63,417 nt of DNA from Dokdonella sp. (GTDB lineage: Bacteria > Pseudomonadota > Gammaproteobacteria > Xanthomonadales > Rhodanobacteraceae), in contig JALOBC010000017.1 in the NCBI GenBank assembly GCA_023228465.1, positions 1 through 63,417 on the forward strand, in the 5' to 3' direction. This document shows, piece after piece, positions 47,380-57,700 of the stretch. A model generated the notes under the pieces. It searched no databases, had not been told where the DNA came from, and was given only the letters and a program-made list of their open reading frames with translations. How positions within the stretch are numbered: the stretch's first letter is position 1; every line of letters begins with the position of its first letter. The translations under genes and the position numbers were made by a program.

Positions 47380-48144
47380 CTACTGCTCGAACTGCTCGTT
47401 GAGGATGCGCTCCTCGAGATTGTGCTCGGGGTCGAACAGCAGGGTCATGGTCTGTTCGGCCGACTCGCGGATGCGTACCTCGACCACGTCGCGCACTTCG
47501 TGTGAATCGGCGGTCGCGCTCACCGGCCGCTTGTAGGGATCGAGCACCTCGAAGCGCACCTCGGTGGTCGCCGGCAGGATCGCACCACGCCAGCGTCGCG
47601 GGCGGAACGGGCTGATCGGCGTCAGTGCCAGCATGCGCGAATCGAGCGGAAGGATCGGACCGAAGGCGGACAGGTTGTAGGCCGTCGAACCCGCCGGGGT
47701 GGCAACCAGGATGCCGTCGCAGATCAGTTCGTCGATCTTGGCCACGCCGTTCAGCAGCACCCGCACATGCGCGGCCTGCTTGGTCTGGCGCAGCAGCGAG
47801 ACTTCGTTGAAGGCCAGCGCGGACATCGTGCCGCCCGATTCCGCGGTCGCTTCCATCAGCAGCGGGCGCAGTACCGTCAGCTGGGCCCGCTGCAGGCGCT
47901 CGGGCAGGTCGTCGGGGTGGTTCTGGTTCATGAGGAAGCCGACCGAGCCGAGCTTCATCCCGTACACCGGCAGGGCCCGCGCCATGTGCCGGTGCAGCGT
48001 GCGCAGCATGAAACCGTCGCCGCCCAGGGCAACGATGACTTCCGCGTCTTCCAGCGCGGCGTCACCATAGCGCGAGGCGAGCTGCGTGCGCGCGGCCTGC
48101 GCTTCGGCGGTCTGGCTGGCGACGAATGCGATGCGTCGGGTCAT
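47380..48144 (-). CDS. nadK: NAD kinase
   Basis: A 254-residue ATP-NAD kinase making NADP. The diacylglycerol-kinase-like G-G-D-G motif is at residues 41-44 ([16 protein letters not shown]), N-E in [20 protein letters not shown], and the Gly/Ser-rich nucleotide loop is [34 protein letters not shown] is the proteobacterial short-type signature. I chose ATG 48144 ([10 protein letters not shown]); the frame runs to 48216 without similarity. It is likely the first gene of a two-gene unit with the zinc peptidase. Confidence 0.95.
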   Translation of the reverse strand: MTRRIAFVASQTAEAQAARTQLASRYGDAALEDAEVIVALGGDGFMLRTLHRHMARALPVYGMKLGSVGFLMNQNHPDDLPERLQRAQLTVLRPLLMEATAESGGTMSALAFNEVSLLRQTKQAAHVRVLLNGVAKIDELICDGILVATPAGSTAYNLSAFGPILPLDSRMLALTPISPFRPRRWRGAILPATTEVRFEVLDPYKRPVSATADSHEVRDVVEVRIRESAEQTMTLLFDPEHNLEERILNEQFEQ

Positions 48145-48230
48145 GCGGCCAGGAAATCGGGAACCAGTTCCGAGCTTAGCGCGAATGGATGGGAAAGGCG
48201 CTGGCGGACGGCGCACACCACGCTGCCGGT

Positions 48231-48346
48231 GCGGCGGCAGCCGCGCCCCGGGGGCATCGCATGGACGATGCGCAGGCCGGGCCTTCCCGCGTTCCTGCGA
48301 AGCGCGCGGTGGCTCTTCGCAGGAGCGGCGGCAGCCGCGACCCGGG
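48231..48346. repeat. pair of REP-like repeats and a hairpin between nadK and gdhB
   Basis: GCGGCGGCAGCCGCG(C/A)CCCGGG occurs at 48231-48252 and again at 48325-48346. Between them a 10-bp stem TCCTGCGAAG (48293-48302)/CTTCGCAGGA (48315-48324) closes a 12-nt loop. The string CGCAGGAGCGGCGGCAGCCGCG resembles the REP core found in the 18.4-kb cluster. It sits at the 3' end of gdhB and could terminate or stabilise its mRNA. Confidence 0.55.
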
Positions 48347-48369
48347 CACGCAGATGCAGCGAGCTACGC

Positions 48370-51300
48370 TCAGGCGGCCTTGGCGACTGCCTGCACCAGC
48401 TTGGCAATGCGGCGCAGGGCCACCGAGGCGATCGGGTAATCCACCTTCTGCGTACGGATTTCATCGATCAGTCCCAGCGTGATGCGCAAGGTCGGGTCAT
48501 CACGTTCCAGCCAGGCCGCCACCGGATCGCCCGTGCCGGCGGGCGCGGCAGCAAGGATCTGGGCGGCCAGCGCGCGCTGCTGAGCCGCCAGCTCGTCGCG
48601 CAGCGAGCCGCGCGCCTGGGCATGCCAGCGGCTCTCGACCGGCAGGTTCTCGATCTGGCGACGCAGACCGTCGATGTCGAGCGCCTGGCCGAGGTTGAAG
48701 AACGCGGCCGCCACCCGCTCGATGGGCGCCCCGCTCTCCAGCGCCACCTCGGCGATGTCGAACACGGCGCCCAGCACCGGGATCGCCGCCAGCTGGGTCG
48801 CGAGCTCCGCCGGCACGCCCATCCCGTGCCACTTCTCCACATCGACACCGTAGTCGGCCCGGCCCGCGTCGGTCAGCACTGCCGGCAACGCCGCCCGCAA
48901 CGCCGCCACGGCGGGCGCATAACGCTGGACGATGCCGGCGATGTCCAGACTCGCGCCGCGATGGTTGAGCAGCCAGCGGGTCAGGCCGCGCTGCAGATCC
49001 CAGATCTTGAGCAGGGCGTCGATCTGCACCGCCTCGGCGATCTTGCCGTCGAGGGCCTCGAGAGCCGCCCACAGGGCCCGCGCATCCAGCGATTCGCGCA
49101 CGGCCGAGTAGGCCTTGGCGATCGCCGCGGGCGGCTGGCCGGTATCTTCCTGCATGCGCAGCACGAAGGTGGCGTCCATGCGGTTGACGATCGAGTTGGT
49201 GACGGCGGTCGCGATGATCTCCCGCTTCAGACGATGGCGCTGCATGTTGGGCGCGTAGGTCTCGCGCAGCGGATGCGGGAAGTAGCGCACCAGTTCCTTG
49301 GACAGGTAGGGATCTTCGGGCACGTCCGACTTCACCAGGTCCTCGAACAGCTTGAGCTTGGAGTAGGCGAGCAGGATGGCCAGCTCCGGCCGGGTGAGAC
49401 CCTGGTGGCGTGCCTTGCGCTCGGCCAGCTCGGCGTCCGAGGGCAGCGACTCGATCTGCCGGTCGAGCATGCCCTCGGCCTCCAGCGTGCGGATGAAGTG
49501 CGCGTTGGAACCGATGCGCTGTGCCGACATGTGCTCCATCACCGTGATGGCCTGGTTCTGCCGGTAGTTGTCGCTGAGCACCAGCCGCGCGACCTCCTCG
49601 GTCATGTCCGCCAGCAGTTCATTGCGTGCATCGAGCGTGAGCTCGCCGCGCTGGATGGCATCATTGAAGAGGATCTTGATGTTGACCTCGTGGTCCGAGG
49701 TGTCCACGCCGGCCGAGTTGTCGATGAAGTCGGTATTGAGCACGACGCCCTTCAGCGCCGCCTCGATGCGCCCCTTCTGCGTAAAGCCGAGGTTGCCGCC
49801 CTCACCCACCACCTTGCAGCGCAGTTCACCGCCGTTGATGCGCACGGCGTTGTTGGCGCGATCGCCCACTTCGGCATTGGTTTCCCCATGGCCCTTCACG
49901 TAGGTGCCGATGCCGCCGTTCCAGAGCAGGTCCACCGGTGCCTTCAACACCGCGCTGACCAGCTCGGATGGCGACATCGACTCCACGGCGGCATCGATGC
50001 CCAGGGCCTCGCGCATCTGCGGCGTCAGTGCGATCGACTTGGCATCGCGCGGGAACACGCCGCCGCCGGCGGAGATCAGGTTGGTATCGAAGTCCGCCCA
50101 GGACGAGCGCGGCAGCTTGAACAGGCGCTCGCGTTCCACGTAGGTCTTGGCCGCATCCGGCGTGGGGTCCACGAACACGTGGCGGTGGTCGAAGGCGGCC
50201 ACCAGGCGGATGTGGCGCGACAGCAGCATGCCGTTGCCGAACACGTCGCCGGACATGTCGCCGATGCCAACGCAGGTGAAGTCCTCGGACTGGGTATCGT
50301 GGCCGAGCGAGCGGAAATGCCGCTTGACCGATTCCCAGCCGCCGCGCGCGGTGATGCCCATGCCCTTGTGGTCGTAGCCGACCGACCCACCCGAAGCGAA
50401 GGCATCGCCCAGCCAGTAGTTGTGCTCGGCGCTGATTGCGTTGGCGATATCGGAGAACTTCGCGGTGCCCTTGTCGGCCGCCACCACCAGGTAGGGATCG
50501 TCTTCGTCGTGGCGCACCACGTCCTGCGGATGCACGACCTTGCCATCGACCAGGTTGTCGGTGATGTCGAGCATGCCGTTGATGAACATCTTGTAGCAGG
50601 CGATGCCTTCGGCCTGCAGCGCATCGCGCTCGGCCGGCGGACGCTTGACGTAGAAGCCGCCCTTGGAGCCGACCGGCACGATGACGGTGTTCTTCACCAT
50701 CTGCGCCTTGACCAGGCCGAGCACCTCGGTGCGGAAATCTTCGCGCCGGTCCGACCAGCGCAGACCGCCGCGGGCGACCGGCCCGAAGCGCAGGTGCACG
50801 GCCTCCACGCGCGGCCCGCAGACGAAGATCTCGCGATACGGCCGTGGCTTGGGCAGGTCGGGCACGCGCGCGGGATCGAACTTGTAGCTGATGTAGGGTG
50901 CGGGTTCGCCGTTCTTGCGCTGGAAGTAGTTGGTCCGCAGGGTGGCGGTGATGGCGCCCAGGAAGGCCCGCAGGATGCGATCCTCGTCGAGGCTGGCGAC
51001 ATCGTCGAGCAGCACGCGGATAGCGGCGATGATGGCGTTGATCTGCGCCGCACGGGGCGCACCCAGCGCCTCGACCAGGTCTTCGATGAAGCGGGGTTGT
51101 GCGGCGAGAACCTTGGCATCGACCAGCGCGCGCAGCTCGCGCGAGAGGCGCTCACGCGCCGCGGCGAGCACGCCGCCGCCGCTCTCGCGGGACGGGTCGA
51201 AGCCGGCCAGGAACAGTTCCACCAGCAGGCCGGTAATGGCCGGATAACAGTTGAGCGTGGCCTCCACGTACGGCTGCGAGAAGGGCACGCCGGTCTGCAG

Positions 51301-53313
51301 CAGGTATTTGCAGTAGCCGCGCAGCATGGCGACCTGGTGCCAGTCCAGGCGTGCACCAAGGATGAGCTTGTTGAAGCCGTCGTTCTCTGCCGTGCCGCGC
51401 CAGATGTGGGCGAAGGCCTCCTGGAAGGCCTCGCGCACCTGGTCGATGCTGAACTCGCAGTGCACCGCCGGCTGCACGGTCAGGTCCTGGATGTAGACCA
51501 CGTGTTCGGCCAGTTCGATTTCGTAAAGCTGCTCGGCCAGCACCTTGAGGCCGAGGTTTTCCAGCAGCGGCATGATCTCCGACAGGACGATGTCCGTACC
51601 GGAGCGGAAGATCTTGAAGTGCAGGGTGTCCGGACGACTGGTGGAAGGGTAGAAATCCAGGCGCATGTCGTCGGCGCCAGCCAGGCTGGCGGCCAGCTCG
51701 ACATCCACCGCGGCGCGCCGCGGCGTGACTTCCTCGATGTAACCCACCGGCAGCGCACGCGCATAGTCGGCGGCCAGCTTGAGGCCGCGTTCCTCGCCGT
51801 GGCGCCCGACCAGCGCGTCACGCAGTTCGTCGTGCCAGTCGCGCACCAGGTGCACGATGCGGCCTTCCAGCTCGCTCACGTCATAGTCGACGCGATGGCC
51901 CGGGCGTGGGCGCACCACCAGGTGCATGCTCGCCAGCGGCGAATCGCCGACGTGGATGGTGGAATCCACGCGCTCGCCGTGCAGGGCTTCCTTGAGTGTC
52001 GCCTCGATACGCTCGCGCACGTTGCTGCTGAAGCGGTCGCGCGGCATGTACACCTGGCAGGAATAGAAGCGGCCGTACTTGTCGCCACGCACGAACAGGC
52101 GCGTCTGCGGCCGCTCGCGCAACATGAGGATGCCGGTTGCGGCGGTGAACAGCTCGTCGATGCTGCACTGGAACAGCTCGTCGCGCGGCAGCAGTTCCAG
52201 CACATGGCGCAGCGCCTTGCCGGAATGGGAATCCGGGCGCAGGCCCGAGCGCTGCATGACGGCCGCCACCTTGCGCCGCACCAGCGGCACATCCTGCGGC
52301 CTGGCCATGTAGGCATTGCTGGTGAACAGGCCGAGAAAGCGCTGCTCGCCCACCGGGATGCCGGCGTCATCGAAGGCCAGCACGCCGATGTAGTCCATGT
52401 AGCCGGGCCGATGCACGCTGGCACGCGCATTGGTCTTGGTGATGATGATGGCATCCATCGCGCCCGACTGCGGCAGGCTGGTCGCCACCAGGGTGCGCAG
52501 CGAACGCGGCGCCAGCGAACGCTCCGAACCGTGCAGGATGCCCAGGCCCGAGCCCTCCACGGCCTGCAGCACCTCGTCATTGCCGCTCTTGACCACCGCA
52601 TACTCGCGGTAGCCGAGGAAGGTGAAGTTGTCGTCGGCCGCCCAGCGCAGGAAGGCCTGGGCTTCGGCCACGCCTTCGGCATCGATGGGCAGCTTGCGCC
52701 TGCCCAGTTCATCGGCCACGGCGAGCATGCGTTCGCGCATGGGTTCCCAGTCGGCCACGCTCACGCGCACGTCCTCGAGGACGGCCATCAGCGCCGGGGC
52801 GAGCTGCGCCATGCCCGCGGCTTCCGGCATCCGGTCGATCTCGAAATGCATCACCGATTCGGCGCTGCCGCCGCCGCCCTCGAGGGTGCCGAACGACAGC
52901 AGGTTGCCTTGCGCATCGCGCTCGACACGGAACACCGGGTGGATGATGCAATGGATCTGCAGACCCGCCGCGGTAATCGCCATACCGACCGAATCGACCA
53001 GGAAGGGCATATCGTCGGTGACCACCTCGACCACCGTGCGCGCGGCACGCGCGCGCTCGCTGTCGGCGGGAGGATTGAACACCCGCACCTTGGGCCGCCC
53101 GACCTCGCGCACCGCCATGAAGGCGCGCAGATCCGCCACCAGCGCGGCCCAGTCGGCGGCCGTTCGCGTCGCCAGTTCTTCGGTCGGCACGCGGCGCAGG
53201 AACTCACTGGTGAATCGCTGGGCCGCCTCGCGTTCGGCGCCATCGAACTGCGCGGCCTGGTAAGCGAGAACATGGTCGACGAGCGTGCCCGACACTGCGC
53301 CTTGAGCGGTCAT
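48370..53313 (-). CDS. gdhB: NAD-specific glutamate dehydrogenase, large (180-kDa) type
   Basis: A 1,647-residue enzyme of the large NAD-GDH class, which oxidatively deaminates glutamate to 2-oxoglutarate and ammonium in glutamate or arginine catabolism. About 700 N-terminal residues hold ACT-like regulatory repeats (VVEVVTDDMPFLVDSVGMAI; DIVLSEIMPLLENLGLKVLA). The ELFV dehydrogenase core follows, with ARGGLRWSDRREDFRTEVLG, KAQMVKNTVIVPVGSKGGF, FTCVGIGDMSGDVFGNGMLL and a glycine-rich turn. A C-terminal helical domain of ~400 residues completes the family layout; the P. aeruginosa homologue is about 1,620 residues. ATG at 53313 (MTAQGAVSGTLVDHV) is preferred over the frame extending to 53469. 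Monocistronic. Confidence 0.93.
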   Translation of the reverse strand: MTAQGAVSGTLVDHVLAYQAAQFDGAEREAAQRFTSEFLRRVPTEELATRTAADWAALVADLRAFMAVREVGRPKVRVFNPPADSERARAARTVVEVVTDDMPFLVDSVGMAITAAGLQIHCIIHPVFRVERDAQGNLLSFGTLEGGGGSAESVMHFEIDRMPEAAGMAQLAPALMAVLEDVRVSVADWEPMRERMLAVADELGRRKLPIDAEGVAEAQAFLRWAADDNFTFLGYREYAVVKSGNDEVLQAVEGSGLGILHGSERSLAPRSLRTLVATSLPQSGAMDAIIITKTNARASVHRPGYMDYIGVLAFDDAGIPVGEQRFLGLFTSNAYMARPQDVPLVRRKVAAVMQRSGLRPDSHSGKALRHVLELLPRDELFQCSIDELFTAATGILMLRERPQTRLFVRGDKYGRFYSCQVYMPRDRFSSNVRERIEATLKEALHGERVDSTIHVGDSPLASMHLVVRPRPGHRVDYDVSELEGRIVHLVRDWHDELRDALVGRHGEERGLKLAADYARALPVGYIEEVTPRRAAVDVELAASLAGADDMRLDFYPSTSRPDTLHFKIFRSGTDIVLSEIMPLLENLGLKVLAEQLYEIELAEHVVYIQDLTVQPAVHCEFSIDQVREAFQEAFAHIWRGTAENDGFNKLILGARLDWHQVAMLRGYCKYLLQTGVPFSQPYVEATLNCYPAITGLLVELFLAGFDPSRESGGGVLAAARERLSRELRALVDAKVLAAQPRFIEDLVEALGAPRAAQINAIIAAIRVLLDDVASLDEDRILRAFLGAITATLRTNYFQRKNGEPAPYISYKFDPARVPDLPKPRPYREIFVCGPRVEAVHLRFGPVARGGLRWSDRREDFRTEVLGLVKAQMVKNTVIVPVGSKGGFYVKRPPAERDALQAEGIACYKMFINGMLDITDNLVDGKVVHPQDVVRHDEDDPYLVVAADKGTAKFSDIANAISAEHNYWLGDAFASGGSVGYDHKGMGITARGGWESVKRHFRSLGHDTQSEDFTCVGIGDMSGDVFGNGMLLSRHIRLVAAFDHRHVFVDPTPDAAKTYVERERLFKLPRSSWADFDTNLISAGGGVFPRDAKSIALTPQMREALGIDAAVESMSPSELVSAVLKAPVDLLWNGGIGTYVKGHGETNAEVGDRANNAVRINGGELRCKVVGEGGNLGFTQKGRIEAALKGVVLNTDFIDNSAGVDTSDHEVNIKILFNDAIQRGELTLDARNELLADMTEEVARLVLSDNYRQNQAITVMEHMSAQRIGSNAHFIRTLEAEGMLDRQIESLPSDAELAERKARHQGLTRPELAILLAYSKLKLFEDLVKSDVPEDPYLSKELVRYFPHPLRETYAPNMQRHRLKREIIATAVTNSIVNRMDATFVLRMQEDTGQPPAAIAKAYSAVRESLDARALWAALEALDGKIAEAVQIDALLKIWDLQRGLTRWLLNHRGASLDIAGIVQRYAPAVAALRAALPAVLTDAGRADYGVDVEKWHGMGVPAELATQLAAIPVLGAVFDIAEVALESGAPIERVAAAFFNLGQALDIDGLRRQIENLPVESRWHAQARGSLRDELAAQQRALAAQILAAAPAGTGDPVAAWLERDDPTLRITLGLIDEIRTQKVDYPIASVALRRIAKLVQAVAKAA

Positions 53314-53498
53314 GACTTGATCCGGATTGGAGGAAATGAGAAGCGGTTGAGACAAACATCGAAGGATACGCTGCGCCCACCCGGGAATCCACTTTGCGAC
53401 GGCCGACGGACGGCCAAGATGACTTCCGGCCCGCGCCGGCGGCAGGGGCAAGGTGGAAAACTGCGCCACGTTGGTTTTCGCTCATGTACTCGACAGTA

Positions 53499-53504
53499 TA
53501 GAAT
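53499..53504 (+). promoter_or_regulatory. -10 element (TAGAAT) of the efflux operon; bidirectional region
   Basis: TATAGAATCC at 53497-53506 lies about 105 nt before acrA. On the opposite strand the same spot reads ATTCTATACT, giving TATACT that could serve gdhB. The 294-nt gdhB-acrA gap thus probably carries overlapping divergent promoters. No TetR-type regulator gene adjoins the operon. Confidence 0.45.
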
Positions 53505-53607
53505 CCGTCGGTTGCCCCGCCCGGCGGCAGGCGCTGGCGGGCTCCGGCGGGCCTCGCTGCGGCACCGGTCCTGCGCCGCCCCACCGCCACCACGACAGGA
53601 ACAACGC

Positions 53608-54774
53608 ATGATGAAGCTGTCCAGCGCCCTCACCTGCATTGCCTTCGCCGCGCTCGCTTGCGCCTGCAGCAAGTCGCCTTCCGGCCAGCAGCAGCCGCCC
53701 CCGCCCGAGGTCGGTGTACTCGCCGCGCAGCCGCAAAGCGTGCCGCTGGAGCGTTCGCTGGTAGGTCGCCTGTCGGCATTCCGCTCGGCGGACGTACGTG
53801 CGCGCGTTGCCGGCATCCTGCTGGAGCGGGTCTATTCCGAAGGCAGCGACGTCAAGGAAGGCGCGCTCCTGTTCCGCATCGACCCGACGCCGCTGCGGGC
53901 CACGCTGAACGGCCAGCTCGCCAATCTTGCTTCGGCCGAAGCCACCTATGCGAACAATCACATTGCCGCCGAGCGGGCCCGCTCGGTCGGCGCCCGGGGC
54001 CTGCTCTCCCAGTCCGACGTGGATGCCGCCAATGCCGCCGAACGCACTGCCGCGGCAGCGGTGCAGCAGGCCAAGGCGAACGTCGAGGCGGCGCGCATCA
54101 ATCTCGGCTATGCCGACGTCACCGCGCCCATCGCCGGGCGCGCCGGCAAGCAGCAGGTCACCGAAGGCGCGCTGGTCGGCCAGGGCGAGGCGACGCTGCT
54201 CACCACCATCGACCAGATCGACCCGCTGTACGTCAACTTCACCATGAGCGTGGCCGACATCGAGGCCATGCGACGCGCGGCCAGCAACGGCGGGGCGACC
54301 CTGGCCGGCGCCAACCAGGCGGCGGTGCATCTGGCCCTGCCGGACGGTACACCCTATGCGCCGGTGGGTACGGTCGATTTCTCCGGGGCGCTGGTCGATC
54401 CGGCTACCGGCTCGGTGGCCCTGCGCGCGCAGGTCGCCAATCCCGACCATGTTCTCCTGCCCGGCATGTACGTCACCCTGACCGCCGTGCTCGGTAAGCG
54501 CCACGGTGTCTACCCGGTGCCGCAGCGGGCCGTGCAGCGCGACGCCGTGGGCTCATTCGTGCTGGTGGTCGGTGCCGACGGCAAGGTCGCGCGCAAGGAC
54601 ATCACCGCCACCGACGCCATCGAGGGCAACTGGATCGTCACCAGCGGCCTGGAGGCAGGCGACCAGGTCATTGTCTCGGGCCTGCAGCGTGCGCAGGTCG
54701 GACAACCGGCCCGTCCGACACCGTGGCAGCCGCCCAGCGCCGCGGCCGCCACGCCCGACGGCAACGCGCAGTAG
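53608..54774 (+). CDS. RND efflux periplasmic adaptor (AcrA/MexA family)
   Basis: A 388-residue membrane-fusion lipoprotein linking an RND pump to an outer-membrane channel. The signal ends in a lipobox (FAALACACSKS, Cys near residue 20). The layout is lipoyl half, alpha-hairpin and beta-barrel: RLSAFRSADVRARVAGILLE, VYSEGSDVKEGALLFRIDPT, coiled coil with SEATYANNHIAAERARSVGA, INLGYADVTAPIAGRAGKQQ, LLTTIDQIDPLYVNFTMS. It starts at the first of two consecutive ATGs (53608), with AGGA about nine bases upstream. acrB follows after 9 nt. No TolC-like gene is in the window. Confidence 0.92.
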   Translation: MMKLSSALTCIAFAALACACSKSPSGQQQPPPPEVGVLAAQPQSVPLERSLVGRLSAFRSADVRARVAGILLERVYSEGSDVKEGALLFRIDPTPLRATLNGQLANLASAEATYANNHIAAERARSVGARGLLSQSDVDAANAAERTAAAAVQQAKANVEAARINLGYADVTAPIAGRAGKQQVTEGALVGQGEATLLTTIDQIDPLYVNFTMSVADIEAMRRAASNGGATLAGANQAAVHLALPDGTPYAPVGTVDFSGALVDPATGSVALRAQVANPDHVLLPGMYVTLTAVLGKRHGVYPVPQRAVQRDAVGSFVLVVGADGKVARKDITATDAIEGNWIVTSGLEAGDQVIVSGLQRAQVGQPARPTPWQPPSAAAATPDGNAQ

Positions 54775-54783
54775 GAGACCAGG

Positions 54784-57700
54784 ATGGCCCGATTCTTCAT
54801 CGATCACCCGGTGTTCGCCTGGGTGATCGCGATCCTCATCTCGCTGGCCGGCGTCATCTCCATCTTCAGCCTCGGCGTCGAGTCCTATCCGAACGTGGTG
54901 CCGCCGCAGGTCACGGTCGGTGCCAGCTACCCCGGTGCCAGCGCCGACACCACGGAGAAGACCGTCACCCAGGTCATCGAGCAGCAGCTCACGGGCATCG
55001 ACCACCTGCTCTATTTCAGTTCCAGTTCCAGTTCCAGCGGACGCGCCAGCATCACGCTGACCTTCGAAACGGGCACCGACCCGGACATTGCCCAGGTCCA
55101 GGTGCAGAACAAGGTCGCCCTGGCCACGCCACGCCTGCCGAGCGAGGTGGTGCAGCAGGGTGTGGTGGTGGCCAAGGCGAACGCCGGCTTCCTGATGGTG
55201 GTGGCGCTGCGTTCGGAGAATCCGGCCATCGACCGCAATGCGCTCAACGACATCGTCGGTGCACGCGTGCTCGACCAGATCGCGCGTATCCCAGGCGTAG
55301 GCTCGACCCAGCAGTTCGGTTCCGAGTACGCCATGAACATCTGGCTCGACCCGGACAAGCTGCGCGGCTATGGCCTGTCGGCCGGCCAGGCGCTGGCCGC
55401 CGTGCGGGCGCAGAACGTGCAGTTCGCCGCCGGTGCGATCGGCGCGCAGCCCTCGCCGGAAAGCCAGGGCTTCACCGCCACGGTATCGGCGGAAAGCCGC
55501 TTCAGCAGTCCAGAGCAGTTCGAGAACATCCTCCTGCGCACGCAGGCGGATGGCACCAGCGTCTACCTGCGCGACGTGGCCCGGGTGGGCCTGGGCGCAT
55601 TCAATTACGGCTTCGACACGCAGTGGAACGGCAAGCCGACCGGCGCCTTCGCCATCCAGCTCCTGCCCGGCGCCAACGCGCTCAATGTGGCGGATCTGGT
55701 GCGTGCCAAGATGGATGAACTGGCGCCGAGCTTCCCTGAAGGCGTGAGCTGGTTCTCGCCCTACGACTCGACCACCTTCGTCAAGGTGTCGATCAGGGAA
55801 GTGGTGAAGACCCTCGGCGAGGCCATGGTGCTGGTGTTCCTGGTGATGCTGATCTTCCTGCAGAACCTGCGCGCGACCATCATCCCGACCCTGGTCATCC
55901 CGGTCGCCCTGCTCGGCACCTTCTTCGGCATGGAGGTGATCGGCTTCACCATCAACCAGCTGACCCTGTTCGGCATGGTGCTGGCGATCGGCATCGTGGT
56001 CGACGACGCGATCGTGGTCATCGAGAACGTCGAGCGCATCATGACCGAGGAGGGCCTGCCGGTTAAGGAAGCCACGCGCAAGGCGATGGGCCAGATCACC
56101 GGCGCGGTGGTGGCCATCACCGTGGTCCTGGCGGCGGTATTCATTCCCAGCGCATTGCAGGGCGGTACCGCCGGCGCGATCTACCAGCAGTTCGCGCTGA
56201 CCATCGCCATGGCGATGGTGTTCTCCGCCTTCCTGGCCCTTGGCTTCACGCCAGCGCTGTGCGCGACCATGCTCAAGCACAGCGCGCACCATGAAGACCG
56301 CAACTTCATCTTCCGCTGGTTCAACAAGGGCTTCGGCCGCGTCAGCCGCACCTACGTGCGCCACACCGGCAGCGCCGTCCACCACGCGCCGCGCTGGATG
56401 CTGCTGTTCGCGGTCATCGTGATCCTCGCCGGATTCCTGTTCATGCGCCTGCCCGGCAGCTTCCTGCCCGAGGAAGACCAGGGCAACGTGCTGGCGGTCG
56501 TGCAGCTCCCCTCGGGTGCGACGCTGCAGCGCACCCAGGCGGTGATGGAGCAGGTGCGCCAGACACTGGCAGCCGATGATGCCTTCGACGGCATGATGGG
56601 CGTGGCCGGCTTCAGCTTCGTCGGCCAGGGCGAGAACGTCGGCATGGCCTTCATCCGCCTCAAGCCCTGGAGCGAGCGCAGCACCAATTCGGCCGAGTTC
56701 ATCCAGCGCGCAAACCAGAAGCTCTACGGCATCCGCGATGCCCAGATCTTCGTCGTCAACCTTCCCACCGTGCAGGGCCTCAGCCAGTTCGGCGGCTTCG
56801 ACATGTACCTGCAGGATCGCGCCGGCGCCGGTCGCGAGGCATTGGCCGAGGCGCGCAACACGCTGCTCGGCGCGGCGGCCAGGAACGCTTCGCTCACTGC
56901 CGTGAGGCCCAACACCCTGGAGGATGCCGCGCAGGTGCAGCTCGAGGTCGATCGCGTGCAGGCCCAGTCGATGGGGCTTTCGGTCAGCGACATCTACAGC
57001 GCGATCCAGCTGATGTTCGCACCCGTGTACGTCAACGACTTCTTCTACCAGGGTCGCATCAAGCGTGTGACCATGCGCGCCGACGAGCAGTTCCGCATGA
57101 GTCTGGACGCGCTCAACCACTTCTACACGCCCTCGACGCACAAGGACGCATCCGGCCTGCCGGAGATGATCCCGCTGTCGAACGTGGTCAACGCGAGCTG
57201 GTTCAGTGCGCCGCCCTCGCTGACCCGCTACAACGGCTACTCGGCGATCGAGATCGTCGGTTCGCAGGCGCCCGGCTACAGTTCAGGCGAGGCCATGACG
57301 GCGCTGCAGAACATCGTCAACAACGATCTGCCGACCGGCTTCGGTTACGACTGGACCGGTCAGTCCTACCAGGAAATCCTCTCCGGCAATGCCGCCACGC
57401 TGCTGCTGGTGCTCTCCATCGTGGTGGTTTTCCTGTGCCTGGCCGCGCTGTATGAAAGCTGGTCGATCCCGGTCGCCGTGCTGCTGGTGGTGCCGCTGGG
57501 CGTGCTTGGCGCGCTGGTGTTCGCCAACTTGCGCGGCCTGCCCAACGACATCTTCTTCAAGGTGGGCCTGGTGACCATCATCGGCCTGGCCGCGAAGAAC
57601 GCGATCCTGATCGTCGAGTTCGCCGTGGCCGAGCAGAAGGCCGGACGCAGTCTGCGCGAGGCCACGGTGGATGCCGCGCGCCTGCGCTTCCGGCCCATCC

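Noticed and set aside
47767-54774. A 7-kb plus-strand open frame opposite gdhB that reads into acrA
   Set aside because: It is the antisense shadow of a GC-rich gene with few stop codons. Only its last part (from 53608) is the real acrA; the rest has no domain and skewed His/Gln/Arg/Ala composition.
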